From Arthrinium phaeospermum (lineage: Eukaryota; Ascomycota; Sordariomycetes; Amphisphaeriales; Apiosporaceae): DNA of 64,000 bases. Shown here in pieces: positions 45,035-55,633 of the stretch. Within the stretch, counting starts at the first letter, position 1, and each line of letters begins with the position of its first letter. Under the pieces are notes generated by a model, which searched no databases, was not told the DNA's origin, and saw only the letters and a list, made by a program, of their open reading frames with translations. The stretch lies in contig QYRS01000017.1 of the NCBI GenBank assembly GCA_006503535.1, positions 124,001-188,000 on the forward strand. The letters run 5' to 3'. A program made the position numbers and the translations under genes.

Positions 45035-46252
45035 ATGAAGCCCGGCGAGCTACCTTCGCTGTTGCTCTTGCCGCCCCCTCCACGTCCTGCCGGTCATCTG
45101 GAGCTCAGCGCTGCTTATCGTCCCACCCTCAAATCCGTCATCTCGAAGCTCAAAAGCGCCAAGGGGCTAAATGGATCGACCCTCATCATCGCTTTGATAG
45201 CCCCCGTGCTATCGGGGCAGTTCCGGCGGCACAAGTCTTTGGTGTGGTCTGAGCAGCAGTCCATCTTGGCCGGCATGTACAGCCTCATCTCACTCGTCTG
45301 CTCCCAACTCAGCGTGCCGACGGAGGTGGACGGCGGGCCCGGCTCTGTTGACGCGCGAATCGTGCTCATCGACCATGACGTTACCAAGCGGATATCAGAA
45401 GACTTTAAGCTTGCCATTGAGCCGAACAACACCGTCGTTGTCCAACTGACCACGTTTGTCGCTGCATATCACCCCTGGAAGCAAATCTTCAGCGCCAGTA
45501 CCGAGGCTGGCCATCAGCAACTGGCCAACTACCTTCGCATGTATGAGGGTATCCAAACTTTGAACCAGGACCAGCTGGTTGCTGTCGATGGTGGCCTCAC
45601 CCTGAACACGCAGTCGCTCGAGTCTGTTCAGGCAGCACAATCGACTACGACGCCACATTCTGTTGTATGCCTTGGTGGAACCTTCGACCATCTCCACCCA
45701 GGGCACAAGCTCTTGCTTACCGCGGCCATCCTGCTTCTCAAGGTCCCGGATGAGGGATCAGCCGAGCCATGCTCCTTTGTTGTAGGTATCACTGGCGACG
45801 AGTTGCTCAAGAACAAGAAGTACGCCGAGTTCGTGCAGCCGTGGGAAGACAGGGCCATGAGCGTCATCGAATTTCTGTCCTCGATGCTGGAACTGCAGAA
45901 ACAAGGCTGGAAGCGTGGCTCTGCACCCAATATCACCAAGAAGGACGGCGAGATCACCGCGCTCTTCCGCAGCGATACCATCTCCGTGTCATGCGTGCAG
46001 ATTCAGGATGCATTCGGCCCCACCATCACTCAGGAGAACATGGATGCTTTGGTCGTCTCGGGGGAGACGAGATCCGGCGGTGCGGCCGTCAACGCAAAGC
46101 GGACGGAGCAGGGCTGGCATCCTCTGCAAATCTTCGAAGTCGACGTCCTGAGTGCCGAAGAGATCACCGACGAACCAACCAAGACGGAGAACTTTGCTTC
46201 CAAAATCAGCAGCACTGCGATCCGCAAAATGCGGGCCGAGTCTCACATGTGA
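45035..46252 (+). CDS. CAB4: phosphopantetheine adenylyltransferase (CoA biosynthesis)
   Basis: Single-exon gene of 405 residues. The C-terminal half is a nucleotidyltransferase of the eukaryotic PPAT type: VVCLGGTFDHLHPGHKLLL with the HxGH-class motif HPGH at about 221-224, GITGDELLKNKKYAEFVQPWEDR, ALVVSGETRSGGAAVNAKR, and near the end KISSTAIRKM, the ISSTxxR motif that closes the active site. It transfers AMP from ATP to 4'-phosphopantetheine, giving dephospho-CoA, the fourth step of CoA synthesis from pantothenate, in the cytosol. The N-terminal ~200 residues are poorly conserved, as in other fungal Cab4 proteins. The ATG is the first in frame after a leader of ordinary composition. Confidence 0.95.
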   Translation: MKPGELPSLLLLPPPPRPAGHLELSAAYRPTLKSVISKLKSAKGLNGSTLIIALIAPVLSGQFRRHKSLVWSEQQSILAGMYSLISLVCSQLSVPTEVDGGPGSVDARIVLIDHDVTKRISEDFKLAIEPNNTVVVQLTTFVAAYHPWKQIFSASTEAGHQQLANYLRMYEGIQTLNQDQLVAVDGGLTLNTQSLESVQAAQSTTTPHSVVCLGGTFDHLHPGHKLLLTAAILLLKVPDEGSAEPCSFVVGITGDELLKNKKYAEFVQPWEDRAMSVIEFLSSMLELQKQGWKRGSAPNITKKDGEITALFRSDTISVSCVQIQDAFGPTITQENMDALVVSGETRSGGAAVNAKRTEQGWHPLQIFEVDVLSAEEITDEPTKTENFASKISSTAIRKMRAESHM

Positions 46253-46517
46253 GGGCCTCTCTTCGGAACGCAATTGTACTTATCGGCTGTTATGTGAGCT
46301 TGGAGAAACCGGCTCGTGGTCATGTTGGGTCAGCGGTAGAGAATGCAAGGTTGATTCCTCGGAGTCCATAAATCCGTTTTCGTGCCCGGGTTCTTCTGGT
46401 CACCTCGCTGCATAGTCGTCCGGCACTCATCCGGCACTCTCCTTTGTGTACCCTCAAGGTTATCGAGCTACATGTACGGACTGCAGTACTCCGAATCTGA
46501 CCCAACCACGCCCCGCA

Positions 46518-46523
46518 TATATA
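46518..46523 (+). promoter_or_regulatory. TATA box of the SDR gene
   Basis: TATATA (within GCATATATACC), about 90 bp upstream of the ATG at 46611. Confidence 0.45.
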
Positions 46524-46610
46524 CCCCCCATCATCGTCTTCAACTCCAACTCCAGCAGGTGCTACCTACACTTACAACAAACTCCCCTGAACCTAGTCAG
46601 CCAGTTCGTC

Positions 46611-47582
46611 ATGAGTCAAGACTTCAGCATGAGATCCGTCACGACGAGGGACGATGAGATCGGTGAGGTCCTCCAGACGGTGCCGACCGCGCGCACCGAT
46701 CTGACGGACAGAGTCCTACCCCAGATGACGCTGGGCGATGGCAACATGCCGGGATCGCTAGTCGCCCCGCCCCCGCCTCTTCCCCGCAGCGCTTCCCCCG
46801 CATCGCGCGCCGCCGAGCGCTTCCGGGTCGCAGGCAACGCCATCGTGACGGGCGGCGCCGGCGACCTCGGCTACGCGGCGTCGCGCGCCCTGCTCGAGCA
46901 CGGGCTTCGCGGCCTCATGCTGTTCGACGTCAACGCGGCCGATGCCGCCGCCAAGGTCCAGAGCCTGCAGGCCGAGTTCCCCCAAGCCCGCATCCGGTTC
47001 TGCAAGGTGGACGTGACCGACGCCGAGTCCATTGACAAGGCGGTCGCAGGCACGGTTAAGGAGCTCGGCAGTGTTGATCACCTCGTCGCGTTCGCGGGCA
47101 TGGTCGCCTGCAACCACGCCGTGGACACGGCGCCCAACGAGTGGAGCCGCGTGCTGGGCGTCAACACGACGGGCGTCTTTCTGTGCGCGCAGGCGGCGGC
47201 GAAGCAGATGGTCAAGCAAGGGACCGGGGGCAGCATGACATTTGTGGCCAGCATCTCGGCGCACCGGGTCAACTACCCGCAGCCGCAGGTGGCGTACAAC
47301 GTCTCGAAAGCCGGGGTGCTGGCGCTGGTCAAGAGCCTGGCGGCCGAGTGGGCGACGCACGGCGTCCGCGTCAACAGCATCTCGCCCGGGTACATGGACA
47401 CCATCCTCAACGAGGGGGTCGGGCTCGACGCGGCCAAGAACATCTGGCTGAGCCGCAACCCGATGCGCCGCATGGGGCAGCCGGACGAGCTGACGGGGGC
47501 GGTGGTGCTGTTGACGAGTCGCGCGGGGAGTTATATCAATGGGGCGGATTTGCTGGTGGATGGTGGGCAGACGCTTTTCTAG
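46611..47582 (+). CDS. classical short-chain dehydrogenase/reductase
   Basis: Single-exon gene of 323 residues. The frame is open further upstream, but the ATG at 46611 lies behind a TATA box and gives a natural start. After ~65 residues of variable N terminus the Rossmann fold begins: AIVTGGAGDLGYA (TGxxxGxG, about 79-86), DVTDAESID, an NAG-equivalent VAFAGM, catalytic Ser216 (SISAH), Tyr229 and Lys233 (YNVSKAG), SPGYMDT, and the C-terminal NGADLLVDGGQT. This is the classical SDR layout, close to fungal L-xylulose/sorbose reductases and D-arabinitol 2-dehydrogenases. It is cytosolic and NAD(P)-dependent. The sugar-alcohol substrate is a guess from pattern only. Confidence 0.9.
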   Translation: MSQDFSMRSVTTRDDEIGEVLQTVPTARTDLTDRVLPQMTLGDGNMPGSLVAPPPPLPRSASPASRAAERFRVAGNAIVTGGAGDLGYAASRALLEHGLRGLMLFDVNAADAAAKVQSLQAEFPQARIRFCKVDVTDAESIDKAVAGTVKELGSVDHLVAFAGMVACNHAVDTAPNEWSRVLGVNTTGVFLCAQAAAKQMVKQGTGGSMTFVASISAHRVNYPQPQVAYNVSKAGVLALVKSLAAEWATHGVRVNSISPGYMDTILNEGVGLDAAKNIWLSRNPMRRMGQPDELTGAVVLLTSRAGSYINGADLLVDGGQTLF

Positions 47583-48084
47583 TAAAGGGATCTATGCTGT
47601 GGTGGAATTATTAAGCGCTGGTTGTAATGTTCATGCCATGCTTAATCTCGGATCACTTGCTACTTGTGTTCTATGCTTTCCTCTTTTCCTCTGACAAGGC
47701 CGGGCTCCGCCTGATAGAATTGCATTGGCCATGTGGTGAAACTTCGCAATGAGCGGCAGGTAAAAGGTCTGTAAATTGCAGGGGTCGGAACCGGCGATGA
47801 AGATCATCGCAACATTGGTAAGTAGGAATCCGGGGGTGCGGCACCTATTCTAAAAGAGGGGTTGATCCCGTGCCTCGTTGGAAATGGTGACAATATGCCT
47901 TACCCCTTACATCGATGACACCTTGGTCGTCTCCAACCAACTGAAAGAAACTCCGTGGGTATTTCACTCTCTAATCTCCTGGGCCCCCGCGATGTATGTT
48001 CCAGTTATTCTTGGGTGATTGTTGCTTCAGGTGTTTTACTTTTCCGCCTTGTTCAGCACCACTGTCCTACAGTTTGTCGCAGTA
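47583..48084. other. intergenic region
   Basis: 3' flank of the SDR gene and promoter of the thioesterase gene. Nothing else is seen. Confidence 0.4.
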
Positions 48085-49125
48085 ATGGCATCCCCACGGG
48101 CGCCCATTGAATCCTACGTCGCCGTCGTCCCGGCGCAGACGCTGGGCCCCGACACCTACGTCAACGAAAGGTTCGTCACTTCTTCGTACTCGAGCAATTG
48201 AGGCGCCCTTGAATGCGGCTGATACTGAACGGATGAATTATCGATCCGCAGGCCACTGGCCGAGCAAGATGGCCGCGGCTCCGTCTTTGGCGGCCTGCTT
48301 TTCGCTCAAGCCATTTCGGCAGCCAGCGCCACCGTAGATCCGGACTTCTACGCCTACACGTCGTCCTCCTCCTTCCTCCGACCCGTGGTCCAGACCAAGG
48401 AGGTCGAGTACCACGTCGAGCGCGTCTCGGACGGCCGCAGCTACGCCACCCGCATCGTCCGCGCCAGCGTTGGCAATGACACCAATGCTGCCTCTGCAGT
48501 CCTCTACCTCGCGACCATTTCTTTCCAGCGGCGGCAAGACGCGTCGGCCGCCGGCCGGACCCTCGAATACGCCGAGCTGCCGCCAGATCTCGGAGGCTTG
48601 ACGCCCGAGGACGCCGACCCGGGCAATGGCAAAGAGCAGATCGAGGCCAACCGGACCGGGTCCCTCCAGCCCTTCAAGCCCGACGACGCGCCCTTCGACT
48701 GGCTGACCGCGACGATGGAGGTCGGGGACCGGCCGTCCGACGTCCGCACCACGGGCTTCTCGCGGTCCTCGACGCCCCTATCATCGTCATCCTCATCATC
48801 AGCATCAACAGCCACGGCCACGAACCTAGCCGCCCTGGCCTACATGTCCGACGAGATGCTGCTGGGCCTTGCCATCTTCGCCAATCCCGACGCGGTGGGG
48901 CCCCGGAGCCGCAACGTGGCCCTGGCCGTCTCGCTGAACCACCACCTCTGGTTCCACGACCCGGGCGTGCGGGTCGACCGGTGGATGGTGGGCGAGCGGC
49001 GGACGTCGGCGGGCGCGGACGGGCGCGTGCTGATCCACCAGCAGGTTTGGGACCACGCGACGGGGAGGCTGGTCATGACGGGTACGCAGGAGGCTTTGAT
49101 TCGGTTGAAGGGGCCTAATCTTTAA
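48085..49125 (+). CDS. acyl-CoA thioesterase II (TesB/ACOT8 family)
   Basis: Two exons, join(48085..48170, 48252..49125), 319 residues. The 81-bp intron uses a GTTCGT donor and a CCGCAG acceptor; joining gives NERPLAEQDGRGSVFGGLLFAQAISAAS, the conserved first half of the first hot-dog fold. The rest has the double hot-dog pattern: FLRPVVQTKEVEYHVERVSDGRSYATRIVRA, ATISFQRR, and in the second domain AALAYMSDEMLLG, VSLNHHLWFHDP, RVLIHQQVWDHATGRLVMTGTQEALIR. It hydrolyses acyl-CoA to free acid and CoA, usually in peroxisomes. The C terminus GPNL is not a clear SKL-type PTS1, so location is uncertain. A Ser/Thr-rich insert (about 210-230) lies between the domains. Confidence 0.93.
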
Positions 49126-49550
49126 GGTGGATATAAGGTATCTTGGATAGTTCGCCATATTTTGAAATGAGACCTTGCACCGCCTGATCTTGGATGCTTC
49201 GATGTTTACGGCCAGAGCAAGCGCATACAGACTTTACGATCATTACATGGTGCCGCTCGTAATTTCAACGGCTTACTAGTATAAAACCGGTCATTACACA
49301 TCTGCACCGTTCCTGGTGTCTGTACCATTTACTATTCCGTTTCGAGTAGTATGTACTGTTTCCCCATCTCTTAGCTCAACTTGTTATCACGGTCTTGTGC
49401 ATGGCATGAGACTTGTCCAGACAAGCGAAACCAAGCCCGTAACACACTACGCACACGCACCAACGCCTATCAGTACAAATCCTGCACTGGAAAAAGCTGT
49501 CTCTTAGCTTATAGACTTTTTTTTTTTTTTCGATTCGTATTAAAGTTTCC
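49126..49550. other. 3' flank of the thioesterase gene
   Basis: Normal base composition with a T-run at about 49517-49530. No gene is seen. Confidence 0.35.
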
Positions 49551-50507
49551 TGGCAAAAATAAAAAACTTATAAAGAGTAAGTTATTTTAAAAATAATAAA
49601 TTTAAAAATAAAGTATTATATTTAATATTTTCGAAACTTTTAAAAATATTTTAATAATTATAATTTTTATAAATCGATAAAAGTTTAATAACGGCTTATA
49701 ATATACCGGTAATTATAAAATTCCTTCTTTAATTTCGGTCCTATTTTCGGTCGTAGTAATTTAACGGATTATATATAAAAGGCTATTTTCACTTCCTTTA
49801 TCAATTATTTAAATTAAGTTTTTTATTTAATATAATTATATATTATTTATTATAACTTATTAAAAAATATAACGTATTTATTTCGTTATATTTATTTATT
49901 ATAACGATAAAAATTTTTAAAATTAATTAACGTTTAATATATTATAAAAAAAAAGTTAATAATAAATAATTAATACGAAATTATTTATTTTAATACTTTA
50001 AAACTTTTAAAGAAATATAAACGGTTTTAAAAACCTTTAAAAATTATTAAATATAAAGTTCGAAAAAATCCCTTATTTAAATCGGTTTTTTATAAAACGT
50101 ATATTATCGATTACAAGCTTTTTTTAAAAAAATAAAATCTCGATAATAACGAAGCTTTTTTTATTAAATAAATTAAATTATTTAAAAACTTTTAGAAATG
50201 GGAAATAAAAAAGGAAAATATTATTTAAATATTATTTTTTAATCGTAATATTTATTTAAAAAAGACCTTTAATTTTGAACGTTAATCGAAAGGCTCGGCG
50301 AAAAAGATAACGAATAAATCGATCGAGGCGGTAACGAATTAAGCCGGGGTTATATGTAATAATATTTATCGAAGCGAAACTTAAAAAAAGGAGGGAAAAA
50401 AAAAGGGAGGGAAAAAAGGCGTTATATAAAACTAACTAAGTAATTTTAAACCTTATCGATCGATAATATTAATATTAATACTTTATATATAAATATAAAC
50501 TTTTAAA
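49551..50507. repeat. RIP-mutated AT-rich block
   Basis: About 0.95 kb of very AT-rich DNA with no coding frame. Reading 49561-50480 base by base I find only three CpA and three TpG dinucleotides, whereas CpG is common (TTCG, ACGA, TCGATCGA) and TpA is abundant. This is the signature of repeat-induced point mutation, which turns CpA into TpA in duplicated DNA. It marks an old transposon or other repeat beyond recognition. The edges are sharp: the stop codon of the ZZ-finger gene lies right at its end. Confidence 0.85.
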
Positions 50508-52202
50508 CTAATACAGTTTAGCCTCTTGCTTAGGAGGACCTGGCTTATAGACACGACCACAACCAGGCACGTCGCAGAACCACTTCTCGGGGCTTTTGAA
50601 TGGTCTTGCATGATGTAATTCCCCGTAGGCACTGAACCGCGTGAGATAGTGCTTCGATGGTAGGCGACACCGCTCACCACCCCAGTAGCATTTATGGCAT
50701 AGGTCGAAAGTGCCATCGTTGCATTCTCGGCAATCTGGTATATTATTCCTTTCGGTTAGCAACCTTCGTGGATATAAACCCGGGTAGAGAGAGCTTACGG
50801 AAGAACACGCCGCGCAATACTGCCATCTTGCATGCATCACAGCTGGCTCCGCCATTCCCCAGCTCAGCAAAATACGGTGGTGGGTCATTTGTGTCCGGGG
50901 TATAAGCCCAGAGCGAGGCTCGGAGGTTGTGGCTTGTGGGATTCAAGCACGTCTCGCCTCTAACGTAGCACTTTGCGCAAAGATCAAAGTTACCTGACTG
51001 GCAGTCCAGACATTCTGAACGTCTTGATATATCAGTCAAGCAGAAACGCAAAGGTTGGGGCAAACGGGTAATTATCGCGTTACTTACGATAATATATTCC
51101 TTGGTTTATACGACTCCCGCATCTATCACATCCCAGATATTTCGTGCGAAGTGGTGCATACTGTCGCTCAGGGATATAGGTCTCGCCTGCAGTACTAACC
51201 TGGCGGTTATGCAGTCCGGCACGGCAGGGGCAACGCTCGCCGGCGTCGTAGCAGCGGTTGCATAAGTCGAAATCATCGTTTGAACAAGCGCAGCAATCTG
51301 ATGTGTGTCAGTCACTTGATAGGGATGTTTGCTGGTTGGGACAGTTTCCACTCACGCTTATAGCATCCCTTGGTAATCTTAATGTCACAATAGTCACACA
51401 AGAGACCGCCGACCTGCAACTGGCGTTTGCAGTCCAACGTACTCCTCATCCGTTCCCATGAATCTCTACTTTCCAGAGTCCCCGCAAGCCAGGTCAACGT
51501 TTGCGATGCCACTAGACTAGTCAGTGTCTTCTCTGTGCGCTCGGCAGCCTGGGCGCCCATTGCAAAGCCGGCTGTCTCAGCAAAGAAGGCGTAGTCATAT
51601 GCAGATTGGGAAGTAAGCGCGTAATCCTCAGTAAAATCAAAAGTCATCGCAGTGCGGTTGGACAGACTGTGTGCAACCACGCCAGGTTCGGCGACGAACC
51701 CTTTTTTAAAACCGACGCCGGCATCCCCAGGATTGTCCACCATGCCGAGTGCTTGGTTAAGTGCAGACACGGGAACAAGTGATTGCGAGACGTCGTCCAC
51801 CCCGTAATACACTGGCGGCTGGATTCGCATGGCGTTTTGCAGCCCCAAAGTGACACCGAGCCCGATATTGGTACCGATCAGGCCGGTAGCCACGGGGATC
51901 AAAAGGTCCTTCCAATCCGTTGTATCAAGGGGGATGTTGCGGACTTCAAGCTCCTCGCGGATCATGTCGTACTTCCGCTTGCAGAGTTGCCTTTTCCGCA
52001 ACGCGATTGAGGAAAACACTAGCGGACCGCCAGACGTGAGAACGGCGAAGCCAACGCCTGCGCCGACAGAATAGCAGGCGGCGAACTCGCCCCTGAGCCG
52101 TTTTACCTCGTTTGTCTTGAGATCTTCGTCACTCTTGGACTTGAGATAGGCCTTGTACTCTCGAGAAGAGAGGCCGAAGAAGTCATTGTACCCCAAAGGC
52201 AT
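50508..52202 (-). CDS. ZZ-type zinc-finger protein with glycine-rich N-terminal domain
   Basis: Four exons, complement of join(50508..50734, 50799..51014, 51088..51297, 51356..52202), 499 residues. Donors are GTGAGT, GTAAGT and GTAAGC; acceptors are ATCAG, TTCAG and CCAG. The N-terminal domain (YNDFFGLSSREYKAYLKS...) is a fungal type with two hydrophobic Gly-rich segments (YSVGAGVGFAVLTSGGPLVFSSIAL and LLIPVATGLIGTNIGLGVTLGL) that could enter membranes. Then come ZZ-like fingers of the form C-x2-C-x(n)-FDLC-x2-C-Y (CDYCDIKITKGCY/HCCACSNDDFDLCNRCY, CDRCGSRINQGIYY/CLDCQSGNFDLCAKCY, CDACKMAVLRGVFF/CRECNDGTFDLCHKCY). Each finger is split by a phase-1 intron at the same place. ZZ fingers bind proteins or histone/ubiquitin tails. 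Role unknown. Confidence 0.85.
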
Positions 52203-52834
52203 GCTGATGGCGGTTCTTCAGCCTGACATAGATAAGAAAAGGACAACTATGGTAGGAACACTGGGAAACAGAGAGAACAAACAAGAGCACTTCAAAGAAA
52301 GAAGAAAACAAGCGGGTTTCACTGGCCATGCCACTCGCAAAGGTGGTGCAAGAAACTTTTATGAGAAATGTTTTCACTCCCTTGCGCCCCTTCACCATAA
52401 CAAGGATGGCGGCAGCGCGACGATAGGTCGAGAATCCCACTACTGGTGCCACCATAATTGCTTCTCTAAGTATACAAAGTGTATGTACTGTACAGACTTT
52501 TCCAGGCATCCGTTGAGCCAAAACAAGCAGCGAACACTAGCGTCTTCCTAGTGGTACTGGGCGTTCAGCCTCAACCTGCCAACGCATGTAGCTATGTAGC
52601 TAGCTTGGTTGCCTTATCTCCTCGGTGTCTTGACGTCGAATTTGCGTCGACCTCTCAGCTTCTATCCGATCGCACACGTCGAAGTGTTAGGCAGTTTACC
52701 AAGGTTCCTTCCTACGCCCCAAGAAACATAAAAGAGAGACAACAACACAATGTCATTTGTTTTGCTAGTGTCTAGCCATGCCGGAAGTTTTACTATGCCA
52801 TATAATCAACAATACACGCCACTAGACTACTAGC
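52203..52834. other. intergenic region
   Basis: Promoter of the ZZ-finger gene and 3' flank of the regulator gene. No gene is seen. Confidence 0.4.
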
Positions 52835-54653
52835 TTACACGAACGTGGGCAGTACCACGCACCTACTGACGACGTCGCCAATCCGGTCCCGGTACGTGAG
52901 TCCACGACGATCGAACCCGCCCAGGTCGTTCTGCGCCCAGAAGGCCTCCAGCAAGCGACTGGCGTAGTTGAACGACCGGCTTGTGCCGTGTTCCTCGGTC
53001 CGCTGGATCAGACCCAAGATCGTTTCCCGCTCCCCGTCGTTGCGAGCCTCGCAACCCAATATAAAGACGGGAAACTGGTGGTCGCAGAACTCGAGCCCGG
53101 CCAATAGGGAGAACCCCCGATCAAGCTGCTGAAGTGTCTTGCTTGCTGTTTGGTTTAGTACGTTTTCCGAGGCGCGGTTTAGATAGATCAGCATGGCCAG
53201 TCGGTACAGTTCCAATTTCGCTTCCGAGTCGGCACCGAGGTCGTAGGATATGACAGATAGGTTGCGGATCCTCCAGTCCAATATCTGCAGGTAGCTCTTG
53301 TGATCCGCCTGCTCTTTGCTAGATTGCCCCGGCGGTACGGGTATAACTCCTCCGTCGCACATCTCCGAGAGCAGCTCGATATACGCCAACCGTGTTGTTG
53401 CCAATGAAGATGCCTAGAAGTTCAACATGACTTGTTAAAGATGTTCCACGGTAGGCTCAGGCCAGTCTTCCTTTTTTTCTCACCTCTCTATGCAGTCTCA
53501 TTGGAGCGAGTTGAACGCCGTCAAACTCCTTTCTGTACCAGTGCTGTCGGCTCCAGCGAGCTAGTACGCTGTAGTAGTACACCCAGTCTAGCAGCATAAC
53601 TACGTCGGGATCATGGTGGAAACTGTCCAGGCCGGTAACCCGTATAATGTCCTGGATGCCGATGAGATACGATAACCAATGGCCCGTGGTACAGGATGAA
53701 TGATGCATCTAGGGAGAACTCGTCAGTGCCACTTCGTCTGCAGTAGGTGGGTGGGTGGTCTGGGTTATGTTGGGGCAAGGGCTGGCTTTGGAACTAACCT
53801 CGTAGGAACAAAGCAACATACCAGCAGCCACATGCTGGATTGCCTCAGCAGGGCCGATCTCGCATCCCGAGATGTCCGCCAGGGCCTTGAGCGCGGCAAT
53901 CTTGTGCTCGGCGGCTCGCGTGTGGACGCCGTGCCGGTGCGTCGAGGAGAAGGCGAGGAGGGACTGCTGTACCGCCACTCCAAAGCTCGTGCCATCGCCC
54001 GCACCGGCAATACGCAGAAGCAGCTGGCCTAGCTGGACTTGATCCTGCCCGAAGGTGGGAAGGGACCGCGAAGCAACAGACTGGACTGTGGCTTGCTGTT
54101 AGTCAGCAGCTCCTGGGAGAGAGAAACAGCAGAACGTGGTAAACCCACAGTATTCAAACATGTCTTGCTCTCCGGTCTCTAGCAACCGTGGATTCCACGG
54201 CACCTCTAGGACTGGGTAAGAGGTATGCGCTGGTGTTTTTTCTTGTCAGTACCCTGCGACCAGCTCTGATGAGATGGGGACCAATGGGACAATGGACCTA
54301 CTGCGTGGCATGGAGCCGGTATAGGTGTAATGCACCGCGATATCCCCGCACGTGACATTGATCATATGTACATTACCCGGCACTGATCTTGACTGCGCGC
54401 CTCCTTTACGCGGGGGTACATGCGATGTGGGGGACGTCTTGGCCACCACTGCGCGTCTCGTGTTGCTGGCTTTGGGCCACGACAGCTTCAGGCCGGATGA
54501 TTTGGCAGTGCTCGATGTCCTCTTCTCCGATAGTTGTTCGAGCAGGTCCACATGTTCAAATTGGGGACATGCTTCTGCCAGGCGCTGAAGGCCGAGGCTT
54601 GTCTCTCTCGCTGGATTGCCCGGCGTCCCAGGGATGCCAGTCAGCGCTGACAT
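52835..54653 (-). CDS. fungal-specific transcription factor domain protein (Fungal_trans_2 type)
   Basis: Five exons, complement of join(52835..53413, 53484..53708, 53799..54085, 54149..54229, 54302..54653), 507 residues. All joints keep frame; donors are GTAGGT, GTGGGT, GTTAGT and GTGAGA. The splice of exons 2 and 3 gives QDMFEYFQSVASRSLPTFG and that of exons 3 and 4 gives AAGMLLCSYEMHHSSCTTGHWLSYLIGIQDII, both hallmark segments of this regulatory domain. A ~115-residue Ser/Pro-rich head precedes VLEVPWNPRLLETGEQ. A Zn2Cys6 binuclear cluster, usual at the N terminus of such regulators, is not found in the first exon or in the upstream kilobase I read. It may bind DNA through a partner or be an upstream-truncated model. 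Confidence 0.8.
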
Positions 54654-55529
54654 GGCAGTCAGTTCAAATAGCACCAGCCAAAAACCACACAGGTTGGTGG
54701 TAGCAGAAAGAGAATGACCAGTAAAGTCGACGTATGATATGATGAAATGCAGGTAGGTTGGGTACTTTTCCTTTTTGCCCGTTTCCAAGTCTCCCTGCAT
54801 TGGCAATTGGGGGTATGCACCCAGAATGACTGATTACAAATACGCGAGTGTTTGCAGGGGGTGTGGCACTTTTAGGAATACCCCGATTGGCTCAACTAAA
54901 GATTAGTTAGCATTAACCATGCATGTAAGCCCGCATCATCTTTGCCGTTCAATGGTCCAGCGTTTATGTACCAGTCCACCTTATCTCTCCTGTGTATTCT
55001 TGGTATATGACCGTTGAAGCAAACAAACGCAACGTGATACTATAACCTGCCCTCTAACTACGCGGCGTTAGCCCCCATGCCCGTAGGCGATGCAAGTACC
55101 GCGACCCAGCGCGGCAGAATCCAGTTAGATCCGTTTGTATCAATCGACTTTCCGGCCAAAGCATCCCTGGCACGACCGATCATATCATTCGGCATGCGCC
55201 AACACGACCAACCGTAAGGATTTGGACCCCAACCCCGAAATTTGAACCACCATCTTCCTGGCTACCCCTCCATCGTCACATAACTGACTCGATAACGCGC
55301 AGTTTTTGCCTTATGCAAACGCCTCTAAGTATTGGACTGGGTTGGGCCATGCAATGCGACCTTAGCGGTGGTGCTAATTAACGGTTTTGTTTGCTTGACT
55401 AGCTGAACGCAAGGGGTGGAAAGATGGCATAGAAATTTTGATTCTCGGGGGAGTGTCTGGGAGAAACTTTTTTTTGGAGGGTAGTAGGCGCAAGCAAGCG
55501 CGCGTCTCCCCGCGGCTACTGCGTCTGTC
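54654..55529. other. divergent intergenic region
   Basis: Promoters of the regulator gene (minus) and the FAD-oxidase gene (plus), which are divergent. I looked here for a missing Zn2Cys6 exon and saw none. Confidence 0.4.
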
Positions 55530-55537
55530 TATATAAG
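55530..55537 (+). promoter_or_regulatory. TATA box of the FAD-oxidase gene
   Basis: TATATAAG, about 100 bp upstream of the in-frame ATG at 55634. Confidence 0.5.
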
Positions 55538-55633
55538 AGGATACAGTCCGTCCTATGTCTGGTAGAAGTGGTCACAAACGACGTAGGAAAGGTCGTTTAC
55601 AAGGACTTCAGTGATCATAACCTACCCTATTCT

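Noticed and set aside
46325..46360. Sequence resembling part of a tRNA (GGTCAGCGGTAGAG ... GGTTGATTCC)
   Set aside because: No acceptor or anticodon stem can be formed around it.
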